Below, piece by piece: positions 47,001-61,100 of a DNA stretch of 64,000 nt. The stretch is from Trachythela sp. YZ-2020 (taxonomy: Eukaryota > Cnidaria > Anthozoa > Malacalcyonacea > Clavulariidae), in NCBI GenBank assembly GCA_016169945.1, contig JADLSH010000395.1, forward strand, positions 1,436,501-1,500,500, written 5' to 3'. The notes beneath the pieces are model-generated. The model saw only the letters and a list, made by a program, of their open reading frames with translations, ran no database searches and had not been told where the DNA came from. The position numbers and the translations under genes are program-made. Numbering within the stretch: position 1 is the stretch's first letter; each line of letters starts with the position of its first letter.

Positions 47001-47808
47001 AGATGTTTTGCAGGCACATTTTCAAATAATTTTTGTGGTCACATGCAGGCTCACAAAAAAGTTATCGACCCCTGGTCAGCTAATGAATACATAGACATTG
47101 TCATTGTAGACGTATAGTACAAAGGCAAACTGAAAACAGATTTTCATATTTAATTCATATGAAAATCAGACTGATTATCTGTTTCTCAGGATCATCAGGC
47201 GACTATATGTTTGGAGACCAAAGGCAAAGCTCGAGCACCTGAGCAAGCAGTCAAGAAAAAGAGTAACAATATAAAACTGTTTTCCAGCATTCATTCTTTA
47301 GCAGCTCTTTTCAGAACGCCCAGCCACTAAACTGCACTGTATGACTATAGTCTATATATACTATGTCAACTATGAGTTCCCATTGGTTAGTAGCCTGACG
47401 TAGAAATGATTCTATATACACCCAGGATACACCCAATCATGGCATTTGATCTAAGAATTGGTTATCAAATAGGCCCGTACATATCTTCTACTGCACTCTG
47501 CATGTATAGTGTGTCAGTCGGCAAAATACACGTTTATACCTAAGGCTAAGATATTTGGCCCATGGAAATTGAAAGGCCATATCACTATACTATACAAGAA
47601 ACTTACAAGAAAGACAGAAAAATTATACATGCAAGACGATATTCTTACATTTTCTGGTCGAGTAAATCTCACATGGCTGTTGCACAACATAATTTGTATA
47701 GTCTAAAGAGTGAGGCTTTACAAAAGAAACATCCATGTACAATATTTATATATCCATGTTCAAATATATTCGAAATATTTCTGTCCTGGAGTCACGCCTT
47801 TTAAATAA
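44040..47808. other. Intergenic with a diverged duplicated repeat
   Basis: No gene seen. Segments at about 45330-45960 and 47080-47700 share a series of blocks in the same order (caaag...gagcacctgagc, agcctgacg, aagatatttgg...aaggccatatca, gcaagacgat), with a third partial copy near 48000-48090. Positions 46140-46200 and 46500-46560 are inverted copies of a cattttcctcattaaactcc block. Confidence 0.6.
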
Positions 47809-47957
47809 AGGCTCTTTTCCACTCATCGCAAAACCAACTCGCAAGCCCGCTGCGAGTGCTTGCATCTAATTAAAATTAACTATCGAGCATTTTGATTGGA
47901 TAAAAGTACTCGCAGCGAGCTTGCGAGTTGGTTTTTGCGATGAGTGGAAAAGAGCCT
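47809..47957. mobile_element. Harbinger-like MITE, 149 bp
   Basis: Long inverted ends AGGCTCTTTTCCACTCATCG / CGATGAGTGGAAAAGAGCCT, continuing to about 38 bp, flanked by TAA at 47806-47808 and 47958-47960. Confidence 0.88.
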
Positions 47958-48104
47958 TAAGACTACCGTTTTGAAGTTTCCCCTTACACCAAATTTAAGA
48001 GTTCTTACATTGTCAATGCCATTGCCAGCTAATGAATATGCAGTGGCAATAAAATACAAATGCACACTGAAATTAGATTTTCGTATTTAATTAGTTGCTG
48101 GGGC

Positions 48105-48712
48105 CGACAGCAACTATAGGTTTCGGGTACTGTATTTTCAAGATTTCAAATTATCATCTTGTCCCAACTGAACTGAAACGTGTAGAAAGCGAAATAGATC
48201 TCGGCGTCACAATGACCAGTAATCTCTCTTGGAATAGCCACATCAAGAAAATTGTCGTCAAAGCGAATATGCTGGGATTGCTTAGAAGAACATGTCCTTT
48301 ACTAACGGACCGCATTATTCGACGCAGTTTGTATCTATCGCTCGTCAAATCCCAGCTATGCTATGCGACAGAGGTCTGATCACCGTCCCTTTACATCAAC
48401 AATATCAACCATCCTTCAAACGAAGAAAGGTGGCATGCCTTACAAAGAACGATTGCTGGCCCTAAGACTTCTACCTAAGATATTTTTCTTTAAGGCGTCG
48501 CCTTAAATGATTTAAATGTCTTTAATTTTGTGTCATTTGCCAGTCATAGTCATACCTGTAGTTGTAAAAACCCATCTGTTATACTTAAAGTTCCGTCATG
48601 TAAAACTAGTACCTTTCAGTCTTCCTTCTTCAACCGGATTGTTCCTCTCTGGAATCATGTTTGTAAAGTACCTTCACCGGGAGACTTTCGCAGTCTAGTT
48701 TCGTTTTAATAG
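48105..48712 (+). pseudogene. Non-LTR retrotransposon fragment, C-terminal region
   Basis: Translation at 48150-48380 gives the block after the reverse-transcriptase palm: DLGVTMTSNLSWNSHI, then LLRRTCPLLTD and SLYLSLVKSQLCYATEV, broken by TGA at 48377. After a frame change the typical ending SFFNRIVPLWNHV is read at about 48620-48660. 5'-truncated and frameshifted. Confidence 0.8.
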
Positions 48713-51108
48713 ATCATTTTTATTGAGGACATATTTACACTTATTAACTACTAGTTTTGATGTAAATATGACCTGTACTTGGTCATGATGTTGTAGTTTT
48801 TCATGTCATAGGGATTAAGATATACAGTAAACATGCACTGCTTGCTTATACCTGGCTTAGTAGTATTGTTATGTGAATATCGTCGTAAGTTTTATTAGTA
48901 TGTGGATTTTCATGGTGGTATACTTATCGGTTTAAGCAAGTGGTACATGTTTATATGTATTACTGTTGTCATTCATTATATTATATGTATGATAAAACAA
49001 AACATAAGATCAGTGATTTCGGCTCGCATTTTTTTTTCGTCGTCGGCCACAAAATGACCTACGTCATTTTTATGACGTCATACACCAAAATTATCCAACA
49101 ATTACTCAAACTTTTATCCCACTTTAATCCTTGATATTGCAAATGGAAGAATATCGGGGAAAAAAAAATCACGAAAACAAATCACAAAAAAATAGACAAA
49201 TCACAAAAATATAGAAAAATGTCAAAAAAATCACACAAAAATCACATGAATTTTTAATCTCGTACACTTTTAGGAGTGATTTGCCCCTCGTAAAAACTTA
49301 CAAGTGCGTAAATTATTGAATTATTTATCCCTCGTGTTCAAATTTACCCAGGGCACTATTTAAAACCCCCCAGCAACTTAACGCTCCATAGAGCGTCTCG
49401 TTCATATGAGAAACAATTATTCCTGTGAAGGCTTTATGTCAAACATTTTACCGACAGAGGCGCTGTTCGACTTTTTCGAGCACTGCATGTGCAGTGGATA
49501 TTTTCCATGCATCTCCTTTGCTTTGCGGTCTGAGAAAATGGGGGCACTTCAGGAAATCTTGGGGAGCACTTCAGGAAATCTTGGTGAGCACGTGCTGATC
49601 ACATGGTCTTCCATATAATCTGTAGTTTTGTTTGGGATTAATAACGCTCAATGAGTTTGGCAACTCCATGCAATCCATATTTGGTAGTTATCTAGACTGG
49701 GAAGAATTACCACCCTATTTACAGCAAGATAATGATTATACACGCCTACATCTCGCAACACTTATTACTATATATATTGCTATGCATGTTCTATTTAGCA
49801 ATAATGCCCACGTTAGGTGAACTATTGCCGTGTTAGGTCATCATTTTATTATGCATGACTGTCTATTCAAATGGCGAGTCAAACTCCCCCGTATATATGC
49901 ATGTTGGAAACAGTTTTGTGACTCGGACTGAGTTCTATAAGTTCATTTTAATTCACTTTAGTTATGCCGGGAAACGTTTATTACGTCCATGTATGCGCAG
50001 TTTTGATTAAACATTTCAAGAGTGGTCCAAGTTAAAGGTCCATGTATGAGATTTCATAAGTCACTAAAGAAACTACTGGAAGATTGAAGAATTGATGAAC
50101 TGAGCCCGGTTGTATAAAACTTTTAACTATACTCTTTATACAACCAGTCCCTGTACTTTAATTATGGAGTTATAGGTGTAAACAAATCTATATATACAGT
50201 TAGTCAGTAATCAATAATGTAATCGTGTCTTACAAGCATGCATGTAAACCTACGGCTGTGGAGTATGGTTAAAGACATCTATATAAAGACATCTTATATA
50301 CAAACATGATCTTTTTCTGCTCATGACAACAGACTATACCCACGACTTCTGTTATTCAATTAATGCTTGAGTGGGTTACATAAGCCCTGCAGAGATTAAA
50401 GAATTACATAATAAAGTGAAGTGGGCACAGAGATGACTAAACAATGATGCTGCAGACAAAATGATATAATTTGCTATTAAAATCTCAACTCGCATGCATG
50501 CAAGATTTGACTACTGATATATATTGAATCGACACACCTGAAGACACAGCAGAACTAAGCTGCATGCATATTCACTTTGTATAAGTTATACAACTGCGTA
50601 AGGTTCCCAACTGTAAGATTAAGTAAACTTGTTAAATATAAATAAGGGAACTAAAATTTCAACATACACATGCAGTTGTAAAGTGCATACAGTTTCAGCC
50701 AAGTTTTCGTTTTATTTGATATATAATATAAGCTGCTTATAACAGACAAAAGAACAAATTACCGACGTATCACGTATAGACAGTTCCCTTTTTTAGAAAA
50801 ATAGGTGGGAGTTAATATCTATATAGACTATACCTATTTAAATACGTATACGTGCGACTATATAGGGGAGGTATTTTGGCAAAATTATCTTTCCAAAGAT
50901 TTAAGGAAATGCTCAATATACACTTCTACTCTAACTTTCAAACATTTAAAGTTCATGATTTGTAGTGTCGTGCATTGTCATATAGTTTGAGTACAAATTT
51001 CATGCATTCGTTGTTTACATTTTTTTTGTAAGCCTCGGTAATTACAATCGCGCACGATATAGTCATAGAAAGTCATGATATATATATATAGAGAGAGAGA
51101 GAATATTA

Positions 51109-51212
51109 CATGGTTGCGCGGAAATATGGAATTTATTTCGAGTGTTGAAGAGATAATATAGCAATATTCTCCTCAACACGAGAAATAAATTCCATATTTC
51201 CAAGCAACCATG
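51109..51212. mobile_element. Small hairpin element with TA flanks
   Basis: Arms of about 42 bp beginning CATGGTTGC and ending GCAACCATG, with two or three mismatches, and TA on each outer side (51107-51108, 51213-51214). The left side borders (ta)n and (ga)n runs. Confidence 0.65.
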
Positions 51213-51801
51213 TACTAAATTATAAACAAACGACAATTCATATAGAAACTCAAAACAAATATGTAAATAGTATACAAATAGTAATAGGTTTTTGATTGGC
51301 TTGCAAAAATGATATTTTCACACGTAAAAATATCGTATTTTTTACGTGTGTTTATACGATTTTTCTCAGTGGCATAAAACACTATATAACACTTATGTTT
51401 ATATAATAAATAGTATGTTGTCATGACGAAAATCGGTAAACTGCGATTGCAATCGGATATCATCTTTGGAACAGTAATAACTAATACCCATGCAACTTTA
51501 TTAGATTTACTATGTAAGAATGGTCTATGTCTCGTCACTCTCGTGCCTCCACTTTTCCTTTTTTTCAGGCCGCTCACTCGATAGTGGTGCCGAAAATGCC
51601 AGATGTACATGACGTCTTCACCTTCATCTCTCAAAAGATATCTCACATCTTGAGAAGTGCTTTTATCTTTTTCAGAGTGACGAATATATCTACATCTATA
51701 TAGGACTACAGTTGCTTATATTAACACCGCACTGCAGCCGACGTTGAAATTCAAAGTGGAATCTTAGTATAAAAATATAGCCGGTTCACGTAGTCATAGG
51801 C

Positions 51802-51983
51802 CTCTCTCCTCCGCAGAGGCGTTTTAGCTTAACACGCGGGCTGCATACCCGGAAAATGTAAGGCATGCGGGTAATCGGTAAATGCACGCGGGGGAATCAA
51901 GGGAAGGATCCCCCGCGAGCATTAACAATGATTACCCGCATGCCTTAGATTTTACGGGTTAAAAGCCTCTGCAGAGGAGAGAG
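51802..51983. mobile_element. Mutator-like foldback MITE
   Basis: Ends CTCTCTCCTCCGCAGAGGC / GCCTCTGCAGAGGAGAGAG and inner arms aaggcatgcgggtaatc with its complement. Flanked by GTCATAGGC (51793-51801) and GTTATAGGC (51984-51992), a 9-bp TSD with one mismatch. The ctcctccgcag terminus is shared with 13473-13629. Confidence 0.78.
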
Positions 51984-52167
51984 GTTATAGGCTGCCATCT
52001 GCAGTTCGTTTTTTCGTTGCCATATTTTTAACTTCCATGATCAGTTATAGTAAGAAGGTCCCTTTATGGATTCGAACATGCTGTGTCTGTTTGAACGGTG
52101 TTTACTCACAAGATGGTCAGAGACTATCTGGCCTACCTTGGTGTACCAAACCATATAATTCAAGATA

Positions 52168-55100
52168 TCAAGTCCTGCTCTTAGCCATATCTACCTCCTG
52201 TTGAGTTACCGTATGAAATACATCTTCCACTACATCTGGTGGTATATCCTTGATAGCTTCACGTTTGTCAGCCAACGCATTCTTAGCCAGAGTTTTGTTG
52301 CGATAACGTTGGCCTGCATTCAGGCGCAGCATTCGACGATGCTACAATATAAAATCTCATTGTTAAAAGCAATTATCCCAAAAACTAAATTATAAAAACC
52401 TGCATTTCTTCCTTCAGGTGGAATTATTATTTTCCATAAAATCATTAATTTCCGTTTTAAGTGTCTTAACATTACAAAATAAAGTCTATGCTGTTTGGTC
52501 AGGTGTAAATTTTCCCAGTGACAGTGTTATGATGTTGTATAATTCCTACGGTAAACATCAACAGATTCAAAAATGTAAAAAAGCAAATTGACGTTTGTTT
52601 TTTAATTGCAACGTCCCGTTACACAACTGATATATCCACATGTATACGAATAGAGTATCCATGCGTGACAGCTTGCCACGACGATTCTTAACTTACTTCG
52701 TTTGGAGAAACATAATGTGGATTTTCATAAAGAGTTGCTCCACCAAAACTTCCTTCAAATATCCGAACAAGATTCAATACAAATCTGGGACCTATACGAA
52801 AAAGACAAAGAAAATATACATATATATATATATATAAGAGGGACCGATCAGATAGGGTTAACCTCGTGGTTCTCCTGCAAGGACTTGAATAGATTTTTAA
52901 AATAAAATAAAATAAAAGATCTGACTACAGCAGATAAAGTATTATTTCATCCTTCTATATGATGGTTATGACTTAGGAGGTTGATCAACCCAGATCAACC
53001 TACACATTTTCAATAATGTGGCTATAACAAGAGAAAGAAGGCTATAAAGTTCTAAAATATCAGAGGAAAAAGACCTGTACAAGAGAACAAAAAGAATCGA
53101 AAAGGAACTGCGTGATGACGAAATACGAAAACAAGGCTCGTATAGGTCTGAACCAAGGCCACGACTTTGTTCTCATATTAGAATTTATAACATGTACTGA
53201 TAAGATGATGTATACTATTTTTTTAGTATGCAGAATAGCATTTATGCACATTAATAATGTTTTCACAGGAGGAGATTTCTTTTTTCTACCCATATAAAAA
53301 CGGAAAGAAAACAGAAACTTTGTTTTAAAGAAATCAGCTTTTGTCATCTTTATAAAAAGCAACTATATAAGCTGATTTACTCGTGAGAAATATGCGAAGG
53401 ATTCAGCCTTGAGGGTTAAAAGTTATATATTCAGATGGCTATCGTTACTGTGTGTGAATGAATGAATAAATATTGATTCGTTCAAGTGTTTCCTGTTGTA
53501 AGTATTCGCGATCACAATAGGCAGGTTCAAGGTTGATAAGCAGTATTAAAATTGCCTCAAAAGATTAAATGATTCTAGAATAACGAGATCTTTCCAGAAA
53601 TTATAACTATATATAATCTCCATGCATACCCTCGCTCTACCTTCGAAAGATTAACTAGCCTATATATACCCTCGCTTTCACGATATATATTTATATATAT
53701 ATACATATAAAAGTTATAAAAATTATACTCGAAAAAAAAACAAAAAACGAAACCCCTCAGTCTGTATATTGTGGACACCTTGAGGTAAGCGAAAACTATA
53801 CATATATGCTCTATATCTATATGATATCGAGCACTCTTTGGTATTTCGTTATAGACAAAATGGGCCAAACTATTTCTGACAATTAGAATCTTTGTCGGTG
53901 AAGACTGAAAAATCACACCGCAAGGTTGACAAGGTTGGCTAAAGAGTCAAGAATTGACATTTACGAATGTTCTGAAAACTTGCATGGATATACCTATATA
54001 TATATATAACCTTAATTAAAAACGCATTTCTACTGAACTACTACCATGCATATAGGCTTCAAAAACTAGCCTATCGCATGGAGGAAAATTTTTTAATCTA
54101 CATCTCAATTAGAAATACAAATGGAAATAAATGCGCCAAGGGAAAGTGGTATTTAGAATATGAAATAAACATTTCCTAATTTACAATGATATTTATACTT
54201 ATATATATTTGAAAAAAGTTACATAGCAACAGCAGAATGTTTCGAATGTAGTTGAGCTTTCTAGGATATATACACCGATATACATATATTGAATGTCTGC
54301 ATTATATTGATGATATCTATATAACTGCGCTCATGCACGTATACATATTCAATCGCAGATATAACAAGACAACAAGCCCTTTATTGGACAACATGCACCA
54401 ATTATTGTTACCTTGCACTATTTTTTATATTCATGTCAGTTTTGTTGGGAAAGAACGGCTGGCACAATCAGTTAGCGTTGCCTCTGATTATATACAGCGC
54501 GTTATAGAGCATGTAGTGAGCAATGGTTTGTGTTTGAACTACCTGAAAATGATTAAAACACTTCAACGTTTCGAGTGAAGACCCTTCCCCAGTGTCTATA
54601 TATATACAACTTACACTATACTTATACAACTTAACGAAGGGCCTTCGATCGAGACGTCGACGACTCGAAGTGTTTAAAGGTAGTTCTTTCTTTTTCAGGT
54701 AGTTCCAACATATATGTTTGATCATCCAGGGAAGTTCCTGACAAACTGACCTAACTCAAACGCAACTCGTGACCTAACTCAAACGCAACGTGACCTATAA
54801 CTCAAATTTATCTGGTTGTACACAACTCATGCGACTAGATTGCTTCTTAAAATATGATATTTTATGGATTTTAAACGGTTCACGAACATTTGTTTTTACA
54901 GTTTATAACTAAACGCTTCTATCATTATAGTTACGTTTGTTCGCATTCATGCTGCGATGGACTAATATATCGACACCCCACGGAAAAAATTCCGACCTAA
55001 AAATCTTATGGACAGGGGTGGCGCCAGGGGGCTAGGGTCCCCGATGAGGGGGCTAGGGTCCCCGATGAGGGGGCTAGGGTCCCCGATGAGGGGGCTAGGG

Positions 55101-58100
55101 TCCCCGATGAGGGGGCTAGGGTCCCCGATGAGGGGGCTAGGGTCCCCGATGAGGGGGCTAGGGTCCCCGACGAGGGGGCTAGGGTCCCCGACGAGGGGTC
55201 TAAGTTCTTAGAGGCAGTCAAACGTTTTATCTGATGTTCAACCTGGGGGGGGTTCGGGGGCATGCTCCCCCGAGAATTTGAATTTTGAGTCTCTGAAACG
55301 GTATTTCCTGCGTTTTGAGGGTATTTTGCGGTAAAATAGAATTGTCACGCTCGTTACAAGACATAGATTCTTCCCCGACGAAAGAGCAATTTTTCCCCGA
55401 TGGGGGGGCTAGAGTTCCCCGACGGGGGGCTATGCCCCCCCTAGCGCCACCACTGCTTATGGAGTTATGCCTTGTGGATTGTGAAAGGATAGTTGTTCAG
55501 TATAGCGTATATTTCGGTTCTAGAAGCATAAGCAACATTTTTAGAATAGCTCAAATATTTTTGAACGAGAAATATTTTTTGTATAATATGTATAAAGTAC
55601 TTCCTTAAAATCTAAATGAACAACATTCCTTGATATTTCAATATTTAAATATCATCCATGCATCAGGAATTCTATTTCTTACATTTAATGTATATAAATC
55701 GAAGTATTCGGCTGCGAGACATTTCCTATCTATAAACGCCATAGAATTTCAATTACGTAAACGCATACTCATAAGTCTTCTTTTAAAATATGCATGCATG
55801 CATGCATGCACTGATCTGCAGCACGATATGAAATTTCCAGACGGTTCTGCGCAATGGCATGGAAGTTGAATTGTGGTACTATATATATAGTTGTTCTCGC
55901 AGTTCTCAATAATACAAGATGGCGGCATGTTACTTGTCAATACTTGAAAAATTACAATTAAGTAAGAACGGACATTGCATACTGTATAATGTAACGAGAA
56001 AAGAAATATATATCTCTCGCAAATTTTGGAAAGACGCTGTATAAAAACGATTTACGCATACAAAAAATTATACTTTTATTCACATTCAAACTGATCACTA
56101 GGGTGACAGTTTATGATCACTGTAAGATACACATACAGTCACAGTTACTGTATAATGATATAGTTAAGCTTGCAAGTGAAACTTATAAATAAACCATAGC
56201 ACTTTCTAAATTTCAAGAGTCAATTCATGGGGAATAAACGTCTGCATGCCAACAGCATGCACGGGTTGAAATGCTTATCTTTCAATAAATCAATTGTGAA
56301 TTCAACATATTATGTATAGTGGCTACATATCCTCTAAAATTTCTCAGAAAAAGAGAAAAATATAAATTCAACGCGTATATCAACAACAAATGTCAACAAA
56401 ACCGATTACCTATAATAATATAATGTTTACTGTATTTTTCTTATGACTTTCAGCGAAAGAAAGCCAGTTTTAAAAAAAATGTCAGGCATGATATTTGTCA
56501 GCCATGACCATGTGTTATAAGATAGGTCAATTGTGCAGTTCACCGCGCCTGCGAACATGCAGGTAGCGATGACCATCAACGATTTCAGCGACTGACGCTT
56601 TAAAAATGTGCGTCTATATTGGCTTGCCTTAATGAATTATACTGTAATCTATCCCTCCACGTCGTCTGGTCACACTGAAAATGTAAACCTATATTCGCAT
56701 ATTCAAACCAATGTCGATACTTTCATGCAATCACATCCTGATGCTCTGCTTAACTAACCGTAACGACAACCTATATGAGCCTATCCAACTTCCACCTTTG
56801 GGAAAAAGTGACCATAATATGCTTTGTATGCAATCTCAAAATCCCCCTGTAAAACCTGATAAAACCAAGGTGTGGAAACGAGACCTTAGGGAAAGTTCAT
56901 TTTGACCGTTTGGACGCTGGATAACTTCGTTTGATTGGTCAGATATTCTTACCACAAACGCGTGCGAAGCTAAATATGGAAAATTCAATGACATAATGAG
57001 TAACATGATTGACGTCATCTATGGTTGACGTCATCAATAAAAGAGTTATTAAACGACAAAGAGCTCTCCATCATCATGGAAAAAATTCCGATGTATATAA
57101 ATTCTGGCGAAATAAAGTCCGGCAATCAATCAAATCAGCTCGATTTAAGTATTATGCCTAATCAGTTGAAAAACTGAAAACGTCCAATCCCTCAAGATCG
57201 TGGAAGGAAATCAAGTCGGTAGGTGGTATATCCTCTAAAAGCTGTTGGTACAATCAACTAATTTCTAATGATGTTCCTAATTGCCATGACTTGGCTGAAG
57301 TATTTAATAGTTTCCTTTCTGGCCTTACATCACATTTCGTCCCTTTAACATGCGAGAACGAACAATTGGATCTTAATGTACCGAGTGAATACCTCATCAA
57401 CATTAATCAAGTGTATAATGAACTCCACAAAATTAGAATTAAAAGAGCCCTGGTCCAGATATTATACCTAACAAAATTTTGAAAGTATTCTCATATGAAC
57501 TTGCCCCAGTCATTACGGACATTTACAATCCGTCTATGATTCAAGGTGTATTTAAGCGTTCTATTGTAGTCCCAATCCCCAAAGCTTCACTACCTCACAG
57601 TGTGGAAGACGATCTAAGACCCATATCATTAACGCCACAGATTTCTAAGGTCATGGAGGGGTTCACTTTGACAAAGTTATTTTCTCAAATTGAGAGTAAT
57701 TTAGACACCAAACAGTTTGCGTTACCAAGGAAATCCACAACTCACGCTCTAACATACCTTCTACACTCCATTTTGTCTGCCCTTGAAAACGGTTCCTGTT
57801 CTGCTAGATTGTTTTTTGTAGACTTTAAAAAGGGGTTCGATCTTGTTGACCATAACGTTATAATATGCGAGCTGGAAAATCTTGTCATCCTGTCATAGTG
57901 AGGTGGATTAAAGCTTTTCTTAGCAATCGCGAACAGTATGTGCGAATCGAAAACTCGTACTCGTCGTGGAAAAAGACAAAAGAGGCTTACCACAAGGAAC
58001 AAAACTAGGACCACTGCTTTTTGCAGTCCTTGTTAATTCACTGCTTAAAGATTGGCCCGGAAGAGTCAAATTTGTCGATGATACCACCGCCCTGGAAATA

Positions 58101-61100
58101 ATCCCACGATGTTCACCCAGCGTTTTACCAATTGTCCTTAACGAAATATCTGATTATGCAAATAGGTAGGTAGGTAGGTAGGTAAAACTTTATTTTACTA
58201 CGCTAACCCCAACAGCGAAAGCTGATTTCCAAGGGGGGCGTAGCATTAAATTTACATTAAAAATTTGAACGAGGAATGAGACTAAACCCAAAGAAATGCA
58301 AAGAAATGGTTATCACGTTTTTAAGTATAAATTACCTGAAAATGACATTTTTATTGGCGGTGATGTGGTGGAGAGAGTCCCTTATTTTAAACTACTAGGT
58401 GTGTGGTTGACCAATAATCTTTCGTGGGATATACACGTGGACAAAACTTTAAAGAAAGCGAATTCACGTATTTATGCTCTACGCCCACTAAAGAAAGCTG
58501 GACTGAGCCCTTCAGACATTGTCCGTATTTATTGTTCAGTTATAAGATCTCAAATGGAATATGCCTCACCAGTTTGGTCCGCTCTTCCAAAAACATCAGA
58601 ACTTATCGAGTCGGTACAAAAGAGAGCTATAAAAATTGCGTATCCCACTTTATCTTATGAAGAAGCATTGCAGAAAAGTGACATTAAATTACTGAGTACA
58701 AGAAGAGATGAAGCATGTAAGAGATTAATCAACTCACTTCGAGACCAAGATCCACGATACAACCCCTTAACTGCAATAGTTAAATCCGGCCTACCAGACC
58801 GAACTCATGATTATGATCTGCGTAATAATAATCCGGAACTTTTACCGATAATGTCCGAACGTCTTAAGAACTTCGTTACCATTAAATATAGTTAAGTTTT
58901 GATGAATACATATTTATAATAGGTATTTTAATAATTGTTTTGGTTAGAGTATATTTTATAGTATAATTTAACTTCAGTAATGTATTTTTAAACTTTTAAA
59001 CATTAATGTAAATATTCTTGCTCCATGTAATTCAGTTTTTGTAACTGCAAAATGGATTTTAATAAACTAATGATAAAAAAATTATTCAAAGGAAATCGAA
59101 AATTGCGAAATACTTATCAATTAGGAAAAATTGTATAATGTCAGTTCACTGGTGAGTCTCACAGCAGCTTGTCGTATGGGGTGACAGTTGTAAGTGGTTA
59201 CAGACTCGACATTCGTGGGAACATCTACAACACATTGTGCCATGACTGGAACAATAGTAAATGGTGGAAAGAGGTACCAACGATTTTTGAAGGCATGTGC
59301 GCGCTAATATACAATTTCCTATGGAACTCCCCAAGCAGAGCATATCATGCACATATGTGAAATATTTTAATTTCCCACCACTCCCCCTCAAGAGTCAAAT
59401 GGCTGGCCCCTTGTGGGGATCTATAAGTTCTAGATCACCCCGCCCACTTCCGACAACCATCATACAGCACTTAGACACAAAGAAGGACTGTCCCCCATTG
59501 TGATTCAATATATAGGCTAATATAGCTGATTGAATAAAATAAATTGTAAATGTTTTATCGTTATTGTTATCTTTATTAGGGTCAGTTAAAAGAGCTAATA
59601 AATATGCAAACATTTGAATACACCTAAAACCCAAACTAACAAAATAAGGAGCATAAATAGGCGTGGTACAAATTAACCAAGCAACTTAGCTGCAAGCAAC
59701 ATGTTTTGGATCATTTTTGTTTTGGGCTGTGAAATGCCATTTCATGTACTTTGGGAGAAGATTTAAGAGCAATGTCACCGAAGAATTCTGAACGAAAAGC
59801 TGCTGACCACCAAACCTACCGATCGTACCTACGCAACGAATCAGTATTTACTGCCAAGACTATAAAAGAATAAAGTGCCTAAACAGTAAACAATAGGCCT
59901 TAGACATAGCAGAGGTAATAATGCTTTCTTCAGTGTAATTTCTTTAAAGTTGTAAAAAATTATAATATGTTTAACTATGTGTATTCTTCTGGAAATCACA
60001 ATATGTATGATAAATTAGGGGGGGGGGCTAAAGCCCACCAGCGCCCCCTGATCCGTGGTCCCTGATATGTTGGCAACCTAATTTCATACCCCAATTATTG
60101 TGCAAGATGTCCTTCACAGCCCTGTAATGCTATTTATAGGAGTTACATGCATTTACGTTACCCGGACATGTCACTTTATATCAGGATGTGACTGTTGTAT
60201 TCATTTTACGATTTGTGGTATCAATACAAAGATTCTTTACTTATATTCATGTTGGCCAATTGTTGTAATGTCGGGCAGTTCTCAATAACTCAAGTAGTTA
60301 TACAACAAGATTAGCGAATTCAATAACAATGCCTAATAAAGTCTCTTTGCGACTTTTTGGATGTCTGGAATCTGGGTATTATAAATACCGGAAGTGATAA
60401 CGTGCATTGTAATTATATATAACTTGTGATTATAATTAGGTCGGAAAAATACCATGTAAGCAGAAATTCGTAATTCTAACTCTTATTTCTATTATCATTA
60501 ACACATTATAAATCAATTTCATGTTTGTAATTTATTCAATACCTTCCGTGTCCTCAAGTTACGTATACCCTGCGAGACGACGCATGTACGCAATACGTAC
60601 CTATTTCTAATTCTTAGATGATGAACGATTTCTTATTTACACCGCGACCGACGCTGAGTCAAGGATGGATTTATTGGAGGGAGGAATGAAGGGGAGCGCA
60701 CCCCCTAGCCTAGGCCAAAGGGATGGAGGAGGGATGCGGCAGGGCAATTATCAACAAAAATGCAATATTGGGCCTTTGAGGGCCTCTTTGACCATGGTAA
60801 GGCAACATTATTTTTCAAACATTTTCTGACAAGCTTAGACCCTTGACCTTGCCCGGGGTCCTCAGTGATGATGCATCCTGCCTCGGTCGACAGTCGCGCC
60901 ATGCTTTACGACCAGCGCCATAGCGCCATGCTTTACGACCAGCGCCGGCTCAGCACCCTCCTACCAGATCAAGCTGGATCCATCCTTGCGCTGAGTCCCC
61001 CAAAGTTAAAGACTTTGATTGAAGCTTCAAAGTGAAACTTCAGTAATGTTACTGCATGTACCAGGTGATTGCCTAACGATGTCGATTCGAGGATGAGTTA

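Larger units (their letters stand above)
48713..52167. other. Intergenic, no gene supported
   Basis: AT-rich sequence with two small foldback elements (51109-51212 and 51802-51983), short A-rich stretches (49160-49250) and no recognised exon. A weak exon candidate is discussed under rejected items. Confidence 0.45.

Noticed and set aside
51578..51695. Possible minus-strand exon (RYIRHSEKDKSTSQ ... IWHFRHHYR) between an AG acceptor and a GTGAGC donor
   Set aside because: Splice signals and frame are acceptable, but no flanking exons or family similarity were found; left unannotated.
55006..55263. Repetitive GLGSPMR / LAPSSGT open frames
   Set aside because: Translations of the 21-bp minisatellite inside a hAT-like element.
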